From contig JBCAMK010000001.1 of NCBI GenBank assembly GCA_038503065.1, forward strand, positions 1,426,001-1,490,000: 64,000 nt of DNA, written 5' to 3'. The notes beneath the pieces are model-generated. The model was not told the DNA's origin and did not search any database. It saw only the letters and a list, made by a program, of their open reading frames with translations. Below are positions 12,902 through 26,675 of this stretch, piece by piece; within the stretch, counting starts at the first letter, position 1, and each line of letters begins with the position of its first letter. The DNA comes from Paragyromitra xinjiangensis (taxonomy: Eukaryota > Ascomycota > Pezizomycetes > Pezizales > Discinaceae). The position numbers were made by a program, and so were the translations under genes.

Positions 12902-14921
12902 TATCGGCCTCAAACTCCTCCTATTATCCTATAGTGATCCCAACACCAATATCGACCCCAATTCAATGGGGGAAAGACCGAGGTAAAAGTGCTGCAGGGC
13001 CGCAACTGACAGGAAACCTTCAGAGGACTCAAGGGACGGTGCTGTGCCTACTGGCACAGGGTAAAGGGGTTGCTTCGCCGTAAGGATTTATGCTTTCGTT
13101 TGAGTAGGGCTGTGTTACTTAAACCTCGCTACGGCCATCACGCTTGACCAGAACCAAAGTTGGGGGCTGCAGAAGCCCGAGAAAACTTTGAATGAAGTTG
13201 ATGTGACTGACTCTGATATATGTATTTCGAAAACCTTATCCACCACCGAAAGTGGACAAGAAAAGACTATAAGGACAAAGCCAAATAATAAGGAAGAAGC
13301 TGATCACAGATCTGACGTGGTGATTGTGATCGTTATCGTAATGATAACAGCTACCGGCGAGTGCGCAGGCAGCAGCGGGTGCGGCAAAATGAAGATCTGG
13401 AGGTATAGGAGGGTAAAGGAAAGAGAGTGAAAAATTACAGAGGAGACGGATCAAAAGCAGGAATACAAAATAATAGAGCACTGGTCAATCTACGGCTCAG
13501 GCCACCTGCTGCCGGTCGTGACGATCACGCCCTGTTTTTTTTTTCCTTTCCCCCCGCAGCCCGGAGAGAAGGCCCTTCGGCTGGAAGTAAACAGTGCACA
13601 GGGCCACCACACCGCTCCTCTAACGCCCAGCCTGAAGCCGTGCCCGAAATATCGTGCAAGGAGAGAAGTAGCTACCGTATCCAGAACCAGACAACAGATT
13701 TGGATGAGGCGGAGTGAGACCTCCTATGCCAACAAGAACCATCTGACTGGATCTCAACATGCCTGCCGGTTGCACTTGGCACATAAACTACCGGCTCACC
13801 GATGGCCAACCGCCAACAAGGCCAGGTAATTAGAACAGGAGAAAATTAACTTTGAGACCAGGAATCTGCTAGTAAATCCAGCCTGGTGCGCAGTTGCCGC
13901 CAGTTATCGACTATTATCTAACTTAGTCAGCCCACGGGCACTGAACACAAAGTTGAGCCCTCCCACAAACTTGCTCTTGACCAGCAGTTTGCGTGGGAGG
14001 AGTGGGGGGAGCCTCTAGTGCTCGCCTTTCATTTTCCTAACTTGGCACGAGCGTTACGCAAGAAGCGAAAATCTAAAAGATAATTGCCAAAAAGAAAGAG
14101 AGATTAAAATTAACATCCCAAAAAAAACGAACTCAACCATGAGCGATTGGAAGCAGTTTAGGTGAGAGTGCTCAGCAACCGTGATGAGCTGTTCCTTTCT
14201 GCCGATCGTTATCCATCGCTCCCGTAACGAGGATCCAATCTGTTGGAAAAACGCTTGCAGGGTATCCCTGACCGCTGGCCGTGTTGGGTTCAGCAAGCGG
14301 ACAACGCCAGTGACACCCTTAGCCATCCCCCAGCATCTTGTCACTTGCACTACCTAGCCACGTCCAATTATCGGTTGTCTGTGATGAGTGATGCTGGGAT
14401 CCACTGTTGTTTCGTCTCGTCTTTCCTCGCTTGTGCTCGCTTGTGAAGGTGTGACCACCCGCTGTTCAGCCCAACATCAGGAAAGCAGCCGCATCAAGGA
14501 GGGAGAAACATATAGCAGTAGAATGAGCCAAACAAAGTGCGGAGGTGATAAAGCATGAATATCAGAGGCAGAGTCCATCGAGATGGGAAGGAGAGACCCG
14601 AGTGCCCTTTCTCTTTGGCCTACTAGGCGAGAATAGAGCTATCCTGCATTTCTGTTAATCTCGGTGTGCTGCGTGAACCGTGCGCTAGTCAGGTGGGATT
14701 TGTCCGTCTCTCAGCCTCTTACGCAATACAAGTTACGCCTACGACAGTTATCCGTGTGTCTTCTCACCGCTGACTGACTCATCAGTCCATCGATACCTAG
14801 CCCAAACACGTCTCGTGAGACCTCAAGTTACGTGTAAATACAATACATCAAGACCAACAGCAGTTATCCGCAACTTTGATTCATCAGTCTGTAGATACAC
14901 AATTTATCACCGCCTATCATT
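12902..14921. other. Divergent promoter region between the GPCR and the deubiquitinase
   Basis: About 2 kb separating two genes transcribed away from each other, so it should hold both promoters and 5' UTRs. A run of T at 13535-13543 and several pyrimidine-rich tracts are present. Short frames here are not convincing. Confidence 0.4.
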
Positions 14922-15875
14922 ATGTCAGACCCTACGACGGCCACTGATCTCCATAATGCTGCTGTCAATACCCCAAAGGCCCGCAAAGCCTTTATCCCGC
15001 TGGAGTATGGCTCTTTCCATCCCGACTAACTGACTGACCGCTCGCTAGAGTAGCCGCTAATTTATCCGTCTTTCCCCGCAGATGCAATCCCGAGCTGATG
15101 ACCACCCTTGTCCACAATCTTGGTCTGACACCAACTCTCGCATTCCATGATGTCTTCTCCATCTCTGACCCGGAACTTCTTGCATTTGTACCGAGGCCTG
15201 CTCTTGCCCTGCTCCTCGTCTTCCCAGTCTCTGAGAGCTACGAACGGTCCCGGCACGAAGAAGATGAGGGGAAGCCCGAATACCAGGGCAAGGGAGATGG
15301 AGAGGATCCAGTGTGGTTCAAGCAGACCATCAGGAATGCCTGCGGTATGATTGGCGTCTTGCATGCAATCTCTAACGGTGCTGCACGAGACATGATTGGT
15401 ATGTTACTCCATGTTACTATCCGGTATACCGAGATTTATTCCCACGCATTAAAAAAAATAAGAAACTGTCGGGAAATTAACTTACTCCCAAATGCCCAAA
15501 GAATCTGATTCCTCCATTGGTAAACTCCTCGCAAAGGCCCTCCCATTGCCCCCACTTGAGCGTGCCAAGGTTCTCGAAGACTCCCAAGAACTCGAAAGCG
15601 CTCATAAGTCCGCTGCAACCCAGGGCTCCTCTGCCGTTCCGGACGCTGAAGCTGATGTGGATCTCCACTATGTTTGCTTTGTCAAGTCTCGGGAGAGTGA
15701 CCATCTCTACGAGCTCGATGGAAGAAGGAAGGGGCCGTTGGACAGGGGCTTCTTGGGTGATGATGACGTCTTGAGCGAGAAAGCTATCAAAGTTGTGCAG
15801 GATTTCATCGACAGGGAGAAAGAAAGTGGTCGACTAGAATTCAGTCTTGTCGCTTTGGCTCCAAGCCTGGGTTAG
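14922..15875 (+). CDS. YUH1: Ubiquitin carboxyl-terminal hydrolase, UCH (peptidase C12) family
   Basis: Cysteine protease that releases small adducts from the C terminus of ubiquitin (and often Nedd8/Rub1). I predict three exons: 14922-15004, 15082-15398 and 15502-15875, joined in phase to 257 residues, somewhat longer than human UCH-L3. The catalytic set is present: oxyanion Gln109 and nucleophile Cys115 in QTIRNACGMIGVLHA, His189 in DLHYVCFV, and Asp206 in YELDGRRKGP. Exon 1 ends in the family block FIPLE, and the spliced codon gives FIPLECNPEL. The crossover-loop region around residues 135-165 is Leu/Pro-rich. There is no C-terminal extension of the UCH37/BAP1 type, which favours the Yuh1/UCH-L3 branch. 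Confidence 0.93.
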
Positions 15876-18800
15876 GAGATCATTATTTCACTAGGTATTG
15901 GTTATTTGAAAATTAAAGCAAGAAGGACATTAGCGCATGATCATGCCTCAAAGATTTCGAGCACCCGACTTTTAGAGTTCTTACACGAGAACCCCCCACG
16001 CATCTGCATCATATCCCGTGTTGACAAAGGCGAGGCGAGATGTAGGTTTAGTCACAAATTACTTGACCTGGCTGAGCCACGATATATAGGAACATCTAGC
16101 GACGGAAACCCCATTAAAAAGAAAGAAAAATGTATTTAGAGAAGGAGCTCTTGTGACCCACTAACATGCTCACGTGTAAAGTTGCAGCATTGAGATCGAG
16201 TACCGTGCGCGAGACCGCCGAGATCAAGACACTGTTTTGCGAGCCTATGGTGGAATTCTGAAGAATCAATTTGTAGTTGCTTTGGGCCTACCCTTCAGGT
16301 ACATGCAATAAACCAAATACACATCTCACGTGTCCGTATGTAAATCCCGTGTCATGCATCTAATTCCTTCCAGTATACTTTACATAGTTGTAGTACTCGA
16401 GGCCTCATGGCCAGTTTATGATTCTATCCCAGGGCGATCGCCTAGATCTTGCGGTGGAATTCAGTTAGGTGGTGGGATGAGCCTAATATCCGTGGAAAAT
16501 GAGTCCGCCGGACTCCCGATCAGCCGAATGTTCTCCGTACCGTGAAGCGACATCAGCGTGGCATTTCTCGGTAGAACAAAATGAACTATAGTAAACAGGA
16601 GTCTCACCCACCAGATTGGTTGTCTAGGATTTAGTGCTATATATATGACACAGAGCCTCAAAACGAGGTATGTGCGCGCGCTCTAGGCGAGGTGCCCTAA
16701 GAGGGAGTGGAAGAAGGAAGGTGTCTGCAGCTGGAATGGTCACAAAGAGGTATTTCTCCGGGGAATTCTTGCAACGGATGGCCGCTTTTTGTTGTTTGTC
16801 TCGCATATGCCCGCTGGCGTTCATGCCGCAATATCGTTCATTTTCCTCCCACGCGAGCCTCCGGAAATCTAACTTGTGACTTCTCCCACGGCTTCCATAC
16901 AAACTCTACCGCGGTAGCCGTACGCACGGATTATCTTTAACCCATTGCTGTGGCAGGCCACCAAAGGGTCTGGTAGGGAGGCACCGAAAGTGTATTGGTG
17001 CGACAAAGCGATATGCCAAGAAATGCTTATTTTTGAGCCTCAACCTTATTTTCAGCACCCGCTAAATCCCGGCAATGGAACAGCTTTCCCATAAAGTTAA
17101 TAAGGGTCGCAAATTCTATGCTGGTTATTGATAAAATTTACCTAGACGCTAGTTACCACAGCTGCTTTGACGTGCTTCGATATAGAATTTCGGGAGGTGG
17201 GTTAAGTTTTGTTGGCATGCATACAAGCGTCAGAGCATGACCACAATCCCCAAAACGACAAGGTCAAGTGATAAGCAATGGCGCAGCCTATTCTAGGATG
17301 TTGAGCGATTGGCAGGGAGGTAGCTAACCAAATTTTGACAAAACTCCTTTGAAAATTGCTTGGAATGAAAAATTTGTCTAAGAAGTTATCTTTCTTAAGA
17401 TTACGATTAAGCACCGTGTTACCAACTATTTGTCTTAGGGTCACTGATAGATTGCGCCAGCTGCGGTTAACCGCTCGGAAAGAAGTAGCATCAAATTTGA
17501 GCTGAGACTATCGGGATGTCACATTGTTCGACCTGGTGGCCATAGCTGAAATACAAATTCGTGCTTAATACAGGACCAGATACGGCGGTTAGATGATGCA
17601 GTGAATAGTTTCGGCAAGAGGGCGTTGTGAAGTGGGAAGGTGCAAAGGATCTGTGCAAATCATAGAGCAGGAAGATTGTTGTCCGATCCAAGACATTGGA
17701 GTTCAACCATGAGGTGCCTCCACGGTCTCAAACCAAAGATCTCCTTCTGGAGTTGCCGTAAAATTTTGGGGGGTAAATGCATGGCCCGCCGGGGGTCTCG
17801 ACTCTTAAGAGCATCTGAGTCTGGCGATGGTATTGCGTTGGCCGTGAGTGGAGGATCTGGGAGCGGGTAGTCGGGTTGACTAAATAAGGTTTCCGATGAG
17901 GCACTTACCCGGAACCGTGGGTTAGGCACCAGCTATCTTGACCTAATACCCAGGTCAAGATTTTAGGAGTGTGAGGACTTTAAATATTGATATTATTACT
18001 GTGAAGATAATAATGTACTGTTTGACACTGCTCTAATAAAAGTTCGCCTAATTAGCCTAGCGCACTAACATACATCTTCACAATAGAGCCGTATAATAAT
18101 ACACCCTAAAACCCGATGCGGGCTTTACTCTTTTGGAGTCGCATGGGTTATCCCTAGATGTTACTAGCCGGTTGGCTAGTGACCTGAATGGTTGGCCTCA
18201 AATTAGTACTGTATAGGCAATGCCGTTGTTGGTCTCACGAGGGCTTTTGTGCGTAGCCCCCGCCTAGGGCGTGTTTATCGTCTCATGCCTAAATCAAGAA
18301 CACCATAGCGGCTATCAATGTCTTTGCGCTCCAACCACTCCTAGAGTTGGCGGATTCATGTAGTACAAAGCATGAGGGGGTATCTCAAAAAAGCACTGGG
18401 CAAATAATCAACAACCATAATTGTTTCGCGCTCTCCTCGCTATGCTTGACGGCCACTTAGGTATCTTCTCTCGGAACACAACTAAGAGTTTATCAAAAGT
18501 AATCAGTGTAAAATATTACTCGAAGTTTCGAGTTTGTTAAACTACATGTATTTACCAAAGGGCAAGCTAATCTAAAGGCTTCTTGGTAATAAAAATGTAA
18601 GCAGGAGCAGTTTGTTTCTGGAGATTACCAAAAACCTGTTACCACTTTCATGGGGCTATTTATATATTACTTTCCTTGCCGCACTTGCAGTCCCGGAAGC
18701 GAAACTATTTCCCGTGAAAGAATGTGGGGGTTTTAGTATTTTGAGATGTGATATGTAACCCTCAGTGTACCTACGATCGCGACGGGCCGGATCGGGATGC

Positions 18801-19721
18801 GCGGCTTTCTTTTGCTCTCCACAACGCATATGTGCTCGCTTGTCTTTTTTCGTTTTTCGCCCACTTCGGGTAGAGCCTTCCTTTTAAGGTTGATCACGAT
18901 CAAGCTTTTTTTTTACTTTTTGCGTTCTTTTTGCCGTGAGGCAACGGATTGTCTTCTCGGCATATCGATCATTGGCCTACCAGTGTGCTGGTACCATAGA
19001 AACCCGATAAATTTGCTAGCGCCGTAACTTGCTAACCAGTTGAGAGAGGTTCTGGGGCCAAACGAGATCCATCTGGTCCTTTTGGAGTTAGCCTAAGCTA
19101 CCTGCCAGGATGATAATGCTGGATAGTGAAATGATTGAGTCGCTATGGCACTCGGTGGACGACAGTTCTGCATCCTATAAAGCACAACCTCATTTGAACA
19201 GCAGGGTAGTAGTCACAAGTTCTGCTCTCAGTGGTAACTTAACCTATCATTATTACTGTTGAGCTCACTGGTGTTGATGAGAGAGATAAGATTTAGAGAT
19301 TGAGTTATAGGGACAAGGGATATAAGCATTTATCCTTCATATACCAGGTATAAAGTATACCTCTAAAAACTAACCGAATCACCGACCCACCCCAGCAGCC
19401 CAAAGAGAAAGAAAGAGAAGAATCAGAAATCATATTACAGTGCAATGCAAAAAGCCAAAAAAAACCAAAAGCCAGTAGGAAAAGACCCAAGTCAGCACTT
19501 TAACCATCCCAGGTAAGAAAAAAACGAAAAAACGAAAAAGCATATAACTCCCCACCTTGCAGGCTATACTGGAAAGAGGAGAAGAGAAAGGGTGAAGCCT
19601 TTTGCCCAGCCTATCTACAGTATATACATTTGATTTAGCTTCCTCATATGAAAAGTAAATATTTAAAACCTCGAAACAATTAAGAGATCAAGTAAAAATA
19701 CATTCGCGCAAGTGACAACGC
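15876..19721. other. Intergenic region without recognisable genes
   Basis: About 3.8 kb between the deubiquitinase and the 3' end of Scc2. Frames are short and show no motifs. An imperfect inverted arrangement of TATTATTA and GTGAAGAT segments lies near 17990-18105 but is too weak to call a transposon. Confidence 0.4.
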
Positions 19722-22700
19722 CTACTCTCTCTTTGGCTTATGCGGTCTTGGTTTTGGCTTCTTTTTCACCCTTGCTTCTCCTTTGCTTGGGGTATTCATC
19801 GCCAACTTTCTCTTTTTCCCTTTTGAGCTTGGCGTCATTGGGACATGATCCCCTAGCACAATAGTCCCCATTCCACCTTCGTGATCACTTTCTACCCCTG
19901 GCGTCAATCTGTCACCAATAGCATCGACATCATCGACATCTTCACCTTCCGCTGCAAGCTTGAATTCATTATCCACGCTCAGGGTTTCTACGAATTCTCT
20001 GCATTGCCGCATCCGGCCCTGGTCTGTTTCGAGATTCTTCATGGTGTCACTAATCGCCTGCCATAGTGCTGCACCGGTGACGCTTGAATTGCGACTGGGA
20101 GCTTTGTTCATGTCCTTTGCGTTGACCTTGTTGGCTTTGTAGTCGCGGCTCTTATTATCGTTTAGTGCGTAAAGTTTTCGGAGATAAGTCCTTGCTTCCC
20201 AGAGCATCGCTAAGATCGCTGCAGCTGCAGAAAGTTTTTTTAGTTTCCCTGGATCAACAGTCATCACGCCTTTCTCGTTCTCGGGAACGTCGATTTTGAT
20301 GAGGAAAATATCCATCTCGATTGAGTGCGCCACTGTCATTCCTGTGCCTGCAACGACTCGTTCCATTGTTGTTACAACCTGATAAAGCTCATCAAGCGTC
20401 CCATATTCGAAGAATGCTAAGTTCTCGATAACAAACTTTGAATATTCGATGTGATGCGGCAGCTCCAGCTTTAATGGCTCAAAGTCCACACTTATAGCCA
20501 AATTCCCTAGAAGCTTCTTCCGTACCTTACGACTTGCTTTGACGATTTCGTAGAGCGGGCGCATTTTAGATACGAACGGATTGGTCGTGGCGCCGGAAGC
20601 GTCGCCAATAACGTTACGCTGGTAAAGGAAACATGAGCGGACACCATCCATATATCCCCGCTCGACGATAGTCTCGTGTTTTGAATGTAGCGTACGGTGT
20701 TCCCTGAAAGATATACCTTGGATTGTCGCATTGGTTGAAGTCTCCAGCGCGACCAATGCAGGTACACACTAGCCGGATACAGTCAGCATATGTAACTTTC
20801 TCAAAATATATCAGGAGAACCAAGTAAACAGACCTCTTTGGGGTGTACTAATCCCTGCCTCAAGATACTACCAATCACTTCCGTCGCAGTCAATGCATAA
20901 ACATCCTGGCTCGCCATCGATATCTGAATAATGTTCTTCAAATACTTCTGCGCCAGGCTTGTGCTTACGCCATCGTTCTGATTTTGATTCGCTAGATGTC
21001 CTAACCGCCCATTGTTCTCTGTGTCACCGGTCTTGTTATCCTTCGCTTTCCCTTCGGTTTCTCCGCTGCCGATTTCACTCCGGATCTCTTCGCTCTGTAG
21101 GAAACCCCTGATCCCCATGAGTACTAAGTTCATTAGATCTTTATCGCCGGCCTCAAAGACCTGGTCAAACGCTTTCAGGATCTCCTTCTTCAGAAAATGG
21201 CTTGCGTGGGTCTGACAGACGTAGCCCAGGCTCTCTAATGCAGCTTTTCTGACGGAAGCGTTGATCGTAGGATCACAGAAAGGTATGATGGTATCGGTAA
21301 TTAGACCGGAGACCGATGAGCTCTTCCATGTCGGGAAGGGCGTCTTAAACATATCCGCTTGCTCCTCAAAGTTGCAGTATTTGCCAAAAAGCCCAAGGAT
21401 ATGAAGCATGCGAACTAATCGATTCACCTCTGCCTTAGCTTCAACAGGCTTACCCTTGGATTTGAGAATATTGGTTAGACACGAAATCGTCACTCGGATG
21501 AGTCGTTCCGGGTTCTTTAAGACACCATTTATAGTCCAAAGACACGAGATAACCTCTTTCAGTTCCTGTAAGCTCGCACTATTAGCACCTCTGCGTCTAG
21601 AGCAACGGCATAGATTCCACACGTACTGGTGAGGGCAACCTCGACAGGTTTTTCAGCAGGCTCTGCTGCACATTTGCTAGAAACCCACTATGTAGATTTG
21701 ATAGTACTGGTAACGCACACCTAAAGATAACAATGACGGACCGGAAGACATGTAAATCATCCAGTGCCGTTAAGTTCTCGATGTAAGGCTGTAGCATGAT
21801 GAGCTGCTCGGGTGTGAACAGTTTCGGGCTTGCTCTCGCAAATACCGTCAATGTTTGTAATGTACTCTGCCTTTCCGCCTGCGTCATAATATCAGCAAAT
21901 AGACTACTTGGAGGTGCTGTGAGAGATCGTTTACCTTATCAGAATCGCCTTGCCGATCAAGTAGATCGTCGCACATACTCCCAACCATGGTCTTGCACAC
22001 CCTGAAGTTCATGGAACAGTTCTTCGTCTCTGGATGTAGTAGGGATTTGATGACATCGTGCAAAACTGTCAACATTACCTCTTTCTGCACGACTTTGACA
22101 ATAACTGCAACACGTTCGTTCACAATCAACTTCATCTGCGGGCTGATCTCTGTCTGAACTTGTGCCGCAGTTTCTGTATCTTCTTCTCCCATGTGGCCGT
22201 AAAAGGGTGTGATCCAGATCTCTTCAAATGTCTTTCTCGCCAGTTCCTACATAAAATCCCCATATTTAGATTCCCCATTCCTGAGTACTTATGCAATGTG
22301 AGTGGGGCATCCTACCGAAACACTAGTATCATTATCTTTGATCCTTTGCACCAGTGCTTCTGCAATAGCAACTTTCACGACTTCCTTCTTGCTTCTTAGG
22401 TAAATATCCTTAAGGATTTTCATTGCCCTCTTCCTCACGCCCACACCTGCATCAGACGCACGTTCGAGAATACTCTTATAAACCTGGTCCTCTAGCTCTG
22501 GCTGCAGCTGGATACATTTTCCGATGAGGTCTACTGCTGAGTCTCTGACCAACGGCGAAGGATCTTTTAGCCTCTTGATGATGAAGGGAACCACCTGCGG
22601 CCGTTTTAATATTGTAGGGTCCTTCTGAAGAAGCTGTAGGATAGCTTTTAGTCCTTTACTCCTGGTGGTAGCCTGATTATCGTCGACGGAGCGTAGCAAA

Positions 22701-25700
22701 CGATTTAGGATATGCTCAAATGACATGCAAAACGGCATATGCAATACCGTAAGCACGTAAGCTTGCCTTACTTGTGCCTGTGAAACTTTCTCCACGTCAC
22801 TTTGGTAAACCTGGTCAGCGAACCCATTATAATCACCAAACATCACTCTGCACCAATTACCGATGAACTCACAAGTCATCATCAATCCAACTTTTATCCA
22901 GTGTAATTCTCTTCAAATTCCCCGCAACCCTTGCTAGTTCGTCTTTCGCATCTTCATCCTCCTCCTCTTCATCCCGCACTTTCTCAAATAGGCTGCAAAT
23001 TCGCGCACTCCACACCGTGAGATAATACCCACACGCACTTTGCAGGCTTCCATCACTCGACATCATCTGCAGCAAATGTTCAAGTGCGTATCTGAACGGC
23101 CCTTCCCAATCGATTAGTTCTTCTTCGATTCCTGAGGGTACATTCCCGCCGCCAGCACCACCAATAGAACTCTCTAAGCACTTCTCGGTAAGCCCGACGA
23201 TGTGGGCGTCTGCAGAATCGCCCAGCCCTTCCCGGTTACGATGATTCTCTCTCAAATGCACAACCACATCGCAGATCGCACTCCCCATCAAGCCTAGTAA
23301 ATCTAACGCCATAGATTTCGCAGGTGCTGTTTGTTTATCCCCATCGACAATAGTACACATACTACCTAGGATGCTCCTTAGCAACACTTCTGCTCCCGGC
23401 CACTCTGGAGATCCTAGCACGGCAATAAAGTCCTCTGTGAAAATATCCATCAACACCCGATACGGTTGATCCCCTGTCTTTGTTGATTTCATTGCCCGTT
23501 GAACCAAGAAATTGACTACGTAAGCCGCGTTCTTCTGCGCACTGTCCAGTAGCGGATTTGACATCATATGTAGCCTGTCAACTACATCCATCCGATCAAC
23601 CCCTTCAGCCCCTTCATCTTCATCTTTCTCCAGCACCACTTCTCCATCTTCATCGGTGACCAAGCCTTGTTTCCGTTTCCTTCCTTGATAAGTCCCGCTA
23701 GTCTGTACTAGCCTCATGATCAGTGCGCTGACCAACTGAATATTCTTTCCCTCAACAAGTTTGAATTGTCGTGCGCTCTGTCGGTTAACAGGTAGCTTCT
23801 CTAGACTGGTCAATATTTCGTCAAAGATGAATGTTCTTTGATCAGGATACCTCGCAAATATCTTCGCGAGAACATCCATAGCTGCCACTCGGAATCTTTC
23901 AACCTTTTGTACACCAAAAGCTGAGTCCTTCTCATTCGACGCATTTTCAATGAAGATGACTGAGACTGCAATAAACTCCATAGTCGTTATCGTACCCTCC
24001 GTCACCTCTTCCATTGCAAGCAGCTTTGATAATAGTGTGAATACACTCGTAATCTCATGCAGCAACCCACCAAGTACCTTCTTATGTGCCACAGCCACCT
24101 TGAATAACGCCAGTTTCTCGCCTGTCGACCTCATCTCAATCATGGGATTAATCGTTGTCTCGATGAGATTCTTCAGAACATTCAGCACCCCCGCCAATAG
24201 GTCCTCCGAGTATATTTGCTTCTCCTCCCTACCACCCACCATGATCCTGAGCACCGTCTTTGCCGTCTTTAACCCATTATCCACCACCCCTACCCTAGCT
24301 AGCCATTCTTCCGTCGCCGACTCGCTCTCATCCTCCTTCACCATAACATCCGTGTTCTCTGCCTGCTTTAACGAACTCTCACAGATTTTCTGCAGTCGTG
24401 CCAGATCATCCACAGGTATCTCCCCGAACCTCACAACAGATATAACCCTATGAATCGAGTTCTCAAGCTTAACCTGTACTGCCGTTGCCAAACACGGATT
24501 TTCACCGCTCAGCGAGCTCGTCATCCACATCTTCGAATTCTTGTCCACCACTCGATCCGAGGTGTCCGGGGAGAGATTGTCTTCCGCCTCAAAGATCGAA
24601 TTAACGAATCCCTGCAGCCCCTTCAGTAGGCTCTCTGCCTTCGCCCTCTGATCCACCCCCGAAGCCAGCCTTTCCTCATCCTCCGCGTCGGAATGTGACC
24701 TCTTTCGTTTCCGGCTCTTTGATGTGTTGATTGAACTTACGGGCTTGGATTTGCGGAGTTGCTTATCCAGGTCTGTATGTTTCACATACTGCGAGCGATC
24801 GAACGTCGATGGCGGTGGGGGGATTTTTACGGCGTCAGCTTTCTGCGAGGCTGAGAAGGGGGGTGTAGGGGATTTGAGGTAGTCATTTACTCGCTGTGGG
24901 GTCTCGAGCTTCTGGACTCCCGGATCTTCTGTTTTGAGGTGTTGGTGATTCTGCATTTGGTGGTTCTGTATTTGATGGCTCTGTATTTGCTGGTGATAAG
25001 CTTGCATAGGACTAGGTTGATGGAACCCATTCAATGGCGCCGAAACAGACGTTGACCTCGGCGTCTGAGGTGACGCAGTTGGCAGCCTATTATTGTTGTT
25101 CTTGTAGCTATGCTGATTTTGATAACTCGGCATTGGTGGTGCATATGGAGTCTGATTAGGCGGCAGAATAGATCTAGGTCCAGGCGTCGACGGAGTAGGA
25201 TCTAATTTTATTTTATCAGAGACAACTGTTGCATCGGGAAAAGACAATAAAAAACGAAATGGAGTAGAACGTTTTTGTGTTCGGATTTCAACTATTGGAG
25301 CTGCCCTACATCGGAATGACACACTGCTCTTATTCAACACCATCTCCCCAAATTTCCCAACCTTTGCATGTTTGAGAATATCGCTCTGTCCATTCTGTCC
25401 CTGCCCCGAACTACCGCGGGACATGTAATCGTCTGCACCCTTCCCGAGAGACTTAAACCGACTGTATCCCTCTCCAATCAGCACTCTAACCCCTATACGC
25501 TACCTAAACGCGAGTACTACTTACAATTCAGTCCCCCCCCCAGCAGCGCTAAGATGCGACGATATATCCGCCAGATATTTCCGCACGAACTTTGAGCTCG
25601 AATCATGTTGAGCCTCCCTATTCAGCTGATCAAGAGTTTGTCGGGACGTGCGGCGCTCAGCCTCGGATGGGAAGATGGAAGTCGTGACGGTGGAGGCGAG

Positions 25701-25899
25701 GACGGGGAGGGGTATTATGTCTACATGTCAAGCACGTCAGTATCATGTACAGTCCCCCGGGAGAGGTGTGCGGAGAATTGCGGAGCTTACCGGCAGAAAA
25801 GGGAACAACGGAGCTTAGTGGTGTGTATTGTAGGGCATCATCAACATCGATAGGTGGGAGTCGTGATCTCCCCCGTGGGAGATATTCATTTCCATTCAT
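19722..25899 (-). CDS. SCC2: Sister chromatid cohesion loader Scc2/Mis4 (NIPBL)
   Basis: HEAT-repeat subunit that, with Scc4, loads cohesin onto chromosomes and stimulates its ATPase; nuclear. I predict eight exons: 25899-25791, 25720-25525, 25461-22873, 22799-22316, 22246-21935, 21878-21627, 21565-20834 and 20768-19722. These sum to 1907 codons including the stop, so 1906 residues. The small first exons are supported by the conserved N-terminal block ALQYTPLSSVVPFSADIIPLP, which is formed only after splicing. A disordered Pro/Gln/Ser-rich segment follows, then HEAT repeats with diagnostic blocks DPSPLVRDSAVDLIGKC, ARKTFEEIW and VHPKECVPALVALET. The C terminus is a basic nuclear tail rich in Lys and Pro. 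The intron before exon 3 could instead end 24 bp earlier (25486); I chose 25462 because it leaves a better branch site and a 63-bp intron. Confidence 0.92.
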
Positions 25900-26675
25900 C
25901 GCTTCTTGTCCGTACTTGCAGCCGTTCCTTCGTTTTTCTTATTTCTTTCGTGTAGTTTCGTTTCTTTCCCCTTGGCTCCAGGCGAGAATGCGCAGATGGG
26001 GTTTTTTGTTTGATCAATAAAAGAAGCTGTAGATAGGTCTGCTGTGTGGATAAAAGTGCAACTTCCTACAACATCAGCATCCTATCTGTGGCTGGTGATA
26101 TCTGATGAATTCGAATCAAGCAGAGCATCAAAGCCCTCTCAACGCGCTTCTCGATAATTGCAAGGCTGCAGCGGCGGATAGGCTGGGGGGAGGGAGGGGG
26201 GAGGGGGAAAAGAAAGAAGGAAGGAGGCGAACAAGGTAAGGCAAACAGTCGCGTGTCGTAGGAACTGTAAATCACGGGATTCGTGTCAACGTGACGTGCA
26301 CCGGCTAGGGATTATTAAAAGAATTAGTAAAAAAAAGAGAGAAGGAGACAGATTCTGTGAAATGGTGAACTGTCGTGAAGGCACGCTTTCTGCTGGAAGA
26401 CGTGCAAAATTCCCGGCCGCGGACCGTAGCCGCATTAGTGGCACAGGGCTGGGATGCTGAAAGCGTTACACAAGATGACGCTACGGGTTAGGGTAGAGTC
26501 ACTCTGAACTGCGATAGGTATGGCAGCCGAGTGAGTCGAACGTTGTATTTGCCGAGATCTGCATATGGGAGAAATAACGCTTTCAGTATCTTGGGTATGC
26601 AAACTCCAGGCTGTTTCTTCTGTAAGCGTACACCAGTGTCCACCCTTGGTATCTTAGCCTTTATCCTTCTTATAT
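25900..26675. other. Upstream region of Scc2
   Basis: Promoter side of the minus-strand cohesin-loader gene. A G-rich/purine tract lies at about 26183-26225. Nothing else is recognisable before the inserted MITE. Confidence 0.4.

Noticed and set aside
17990..18105. Inverted GTGAAGAT and TATTATTA segments as a possible MITE
   Set aside because: The arms align only in patches, and I found no target duplication or defined ends.
22848..22872. 25-bp intron in Scc2 suggested by the nearest GT and AG
   Set aside because: Too short for splicing. The 73-bp alternative (22872-22800) keeps phase and has a branch site.
23950..24453. 167-codon plus-strand frame inside the Scc2 gene
   Set aside because: Antisense to a conserved HEAT-repeat exon; composition reflects the opposite strand.
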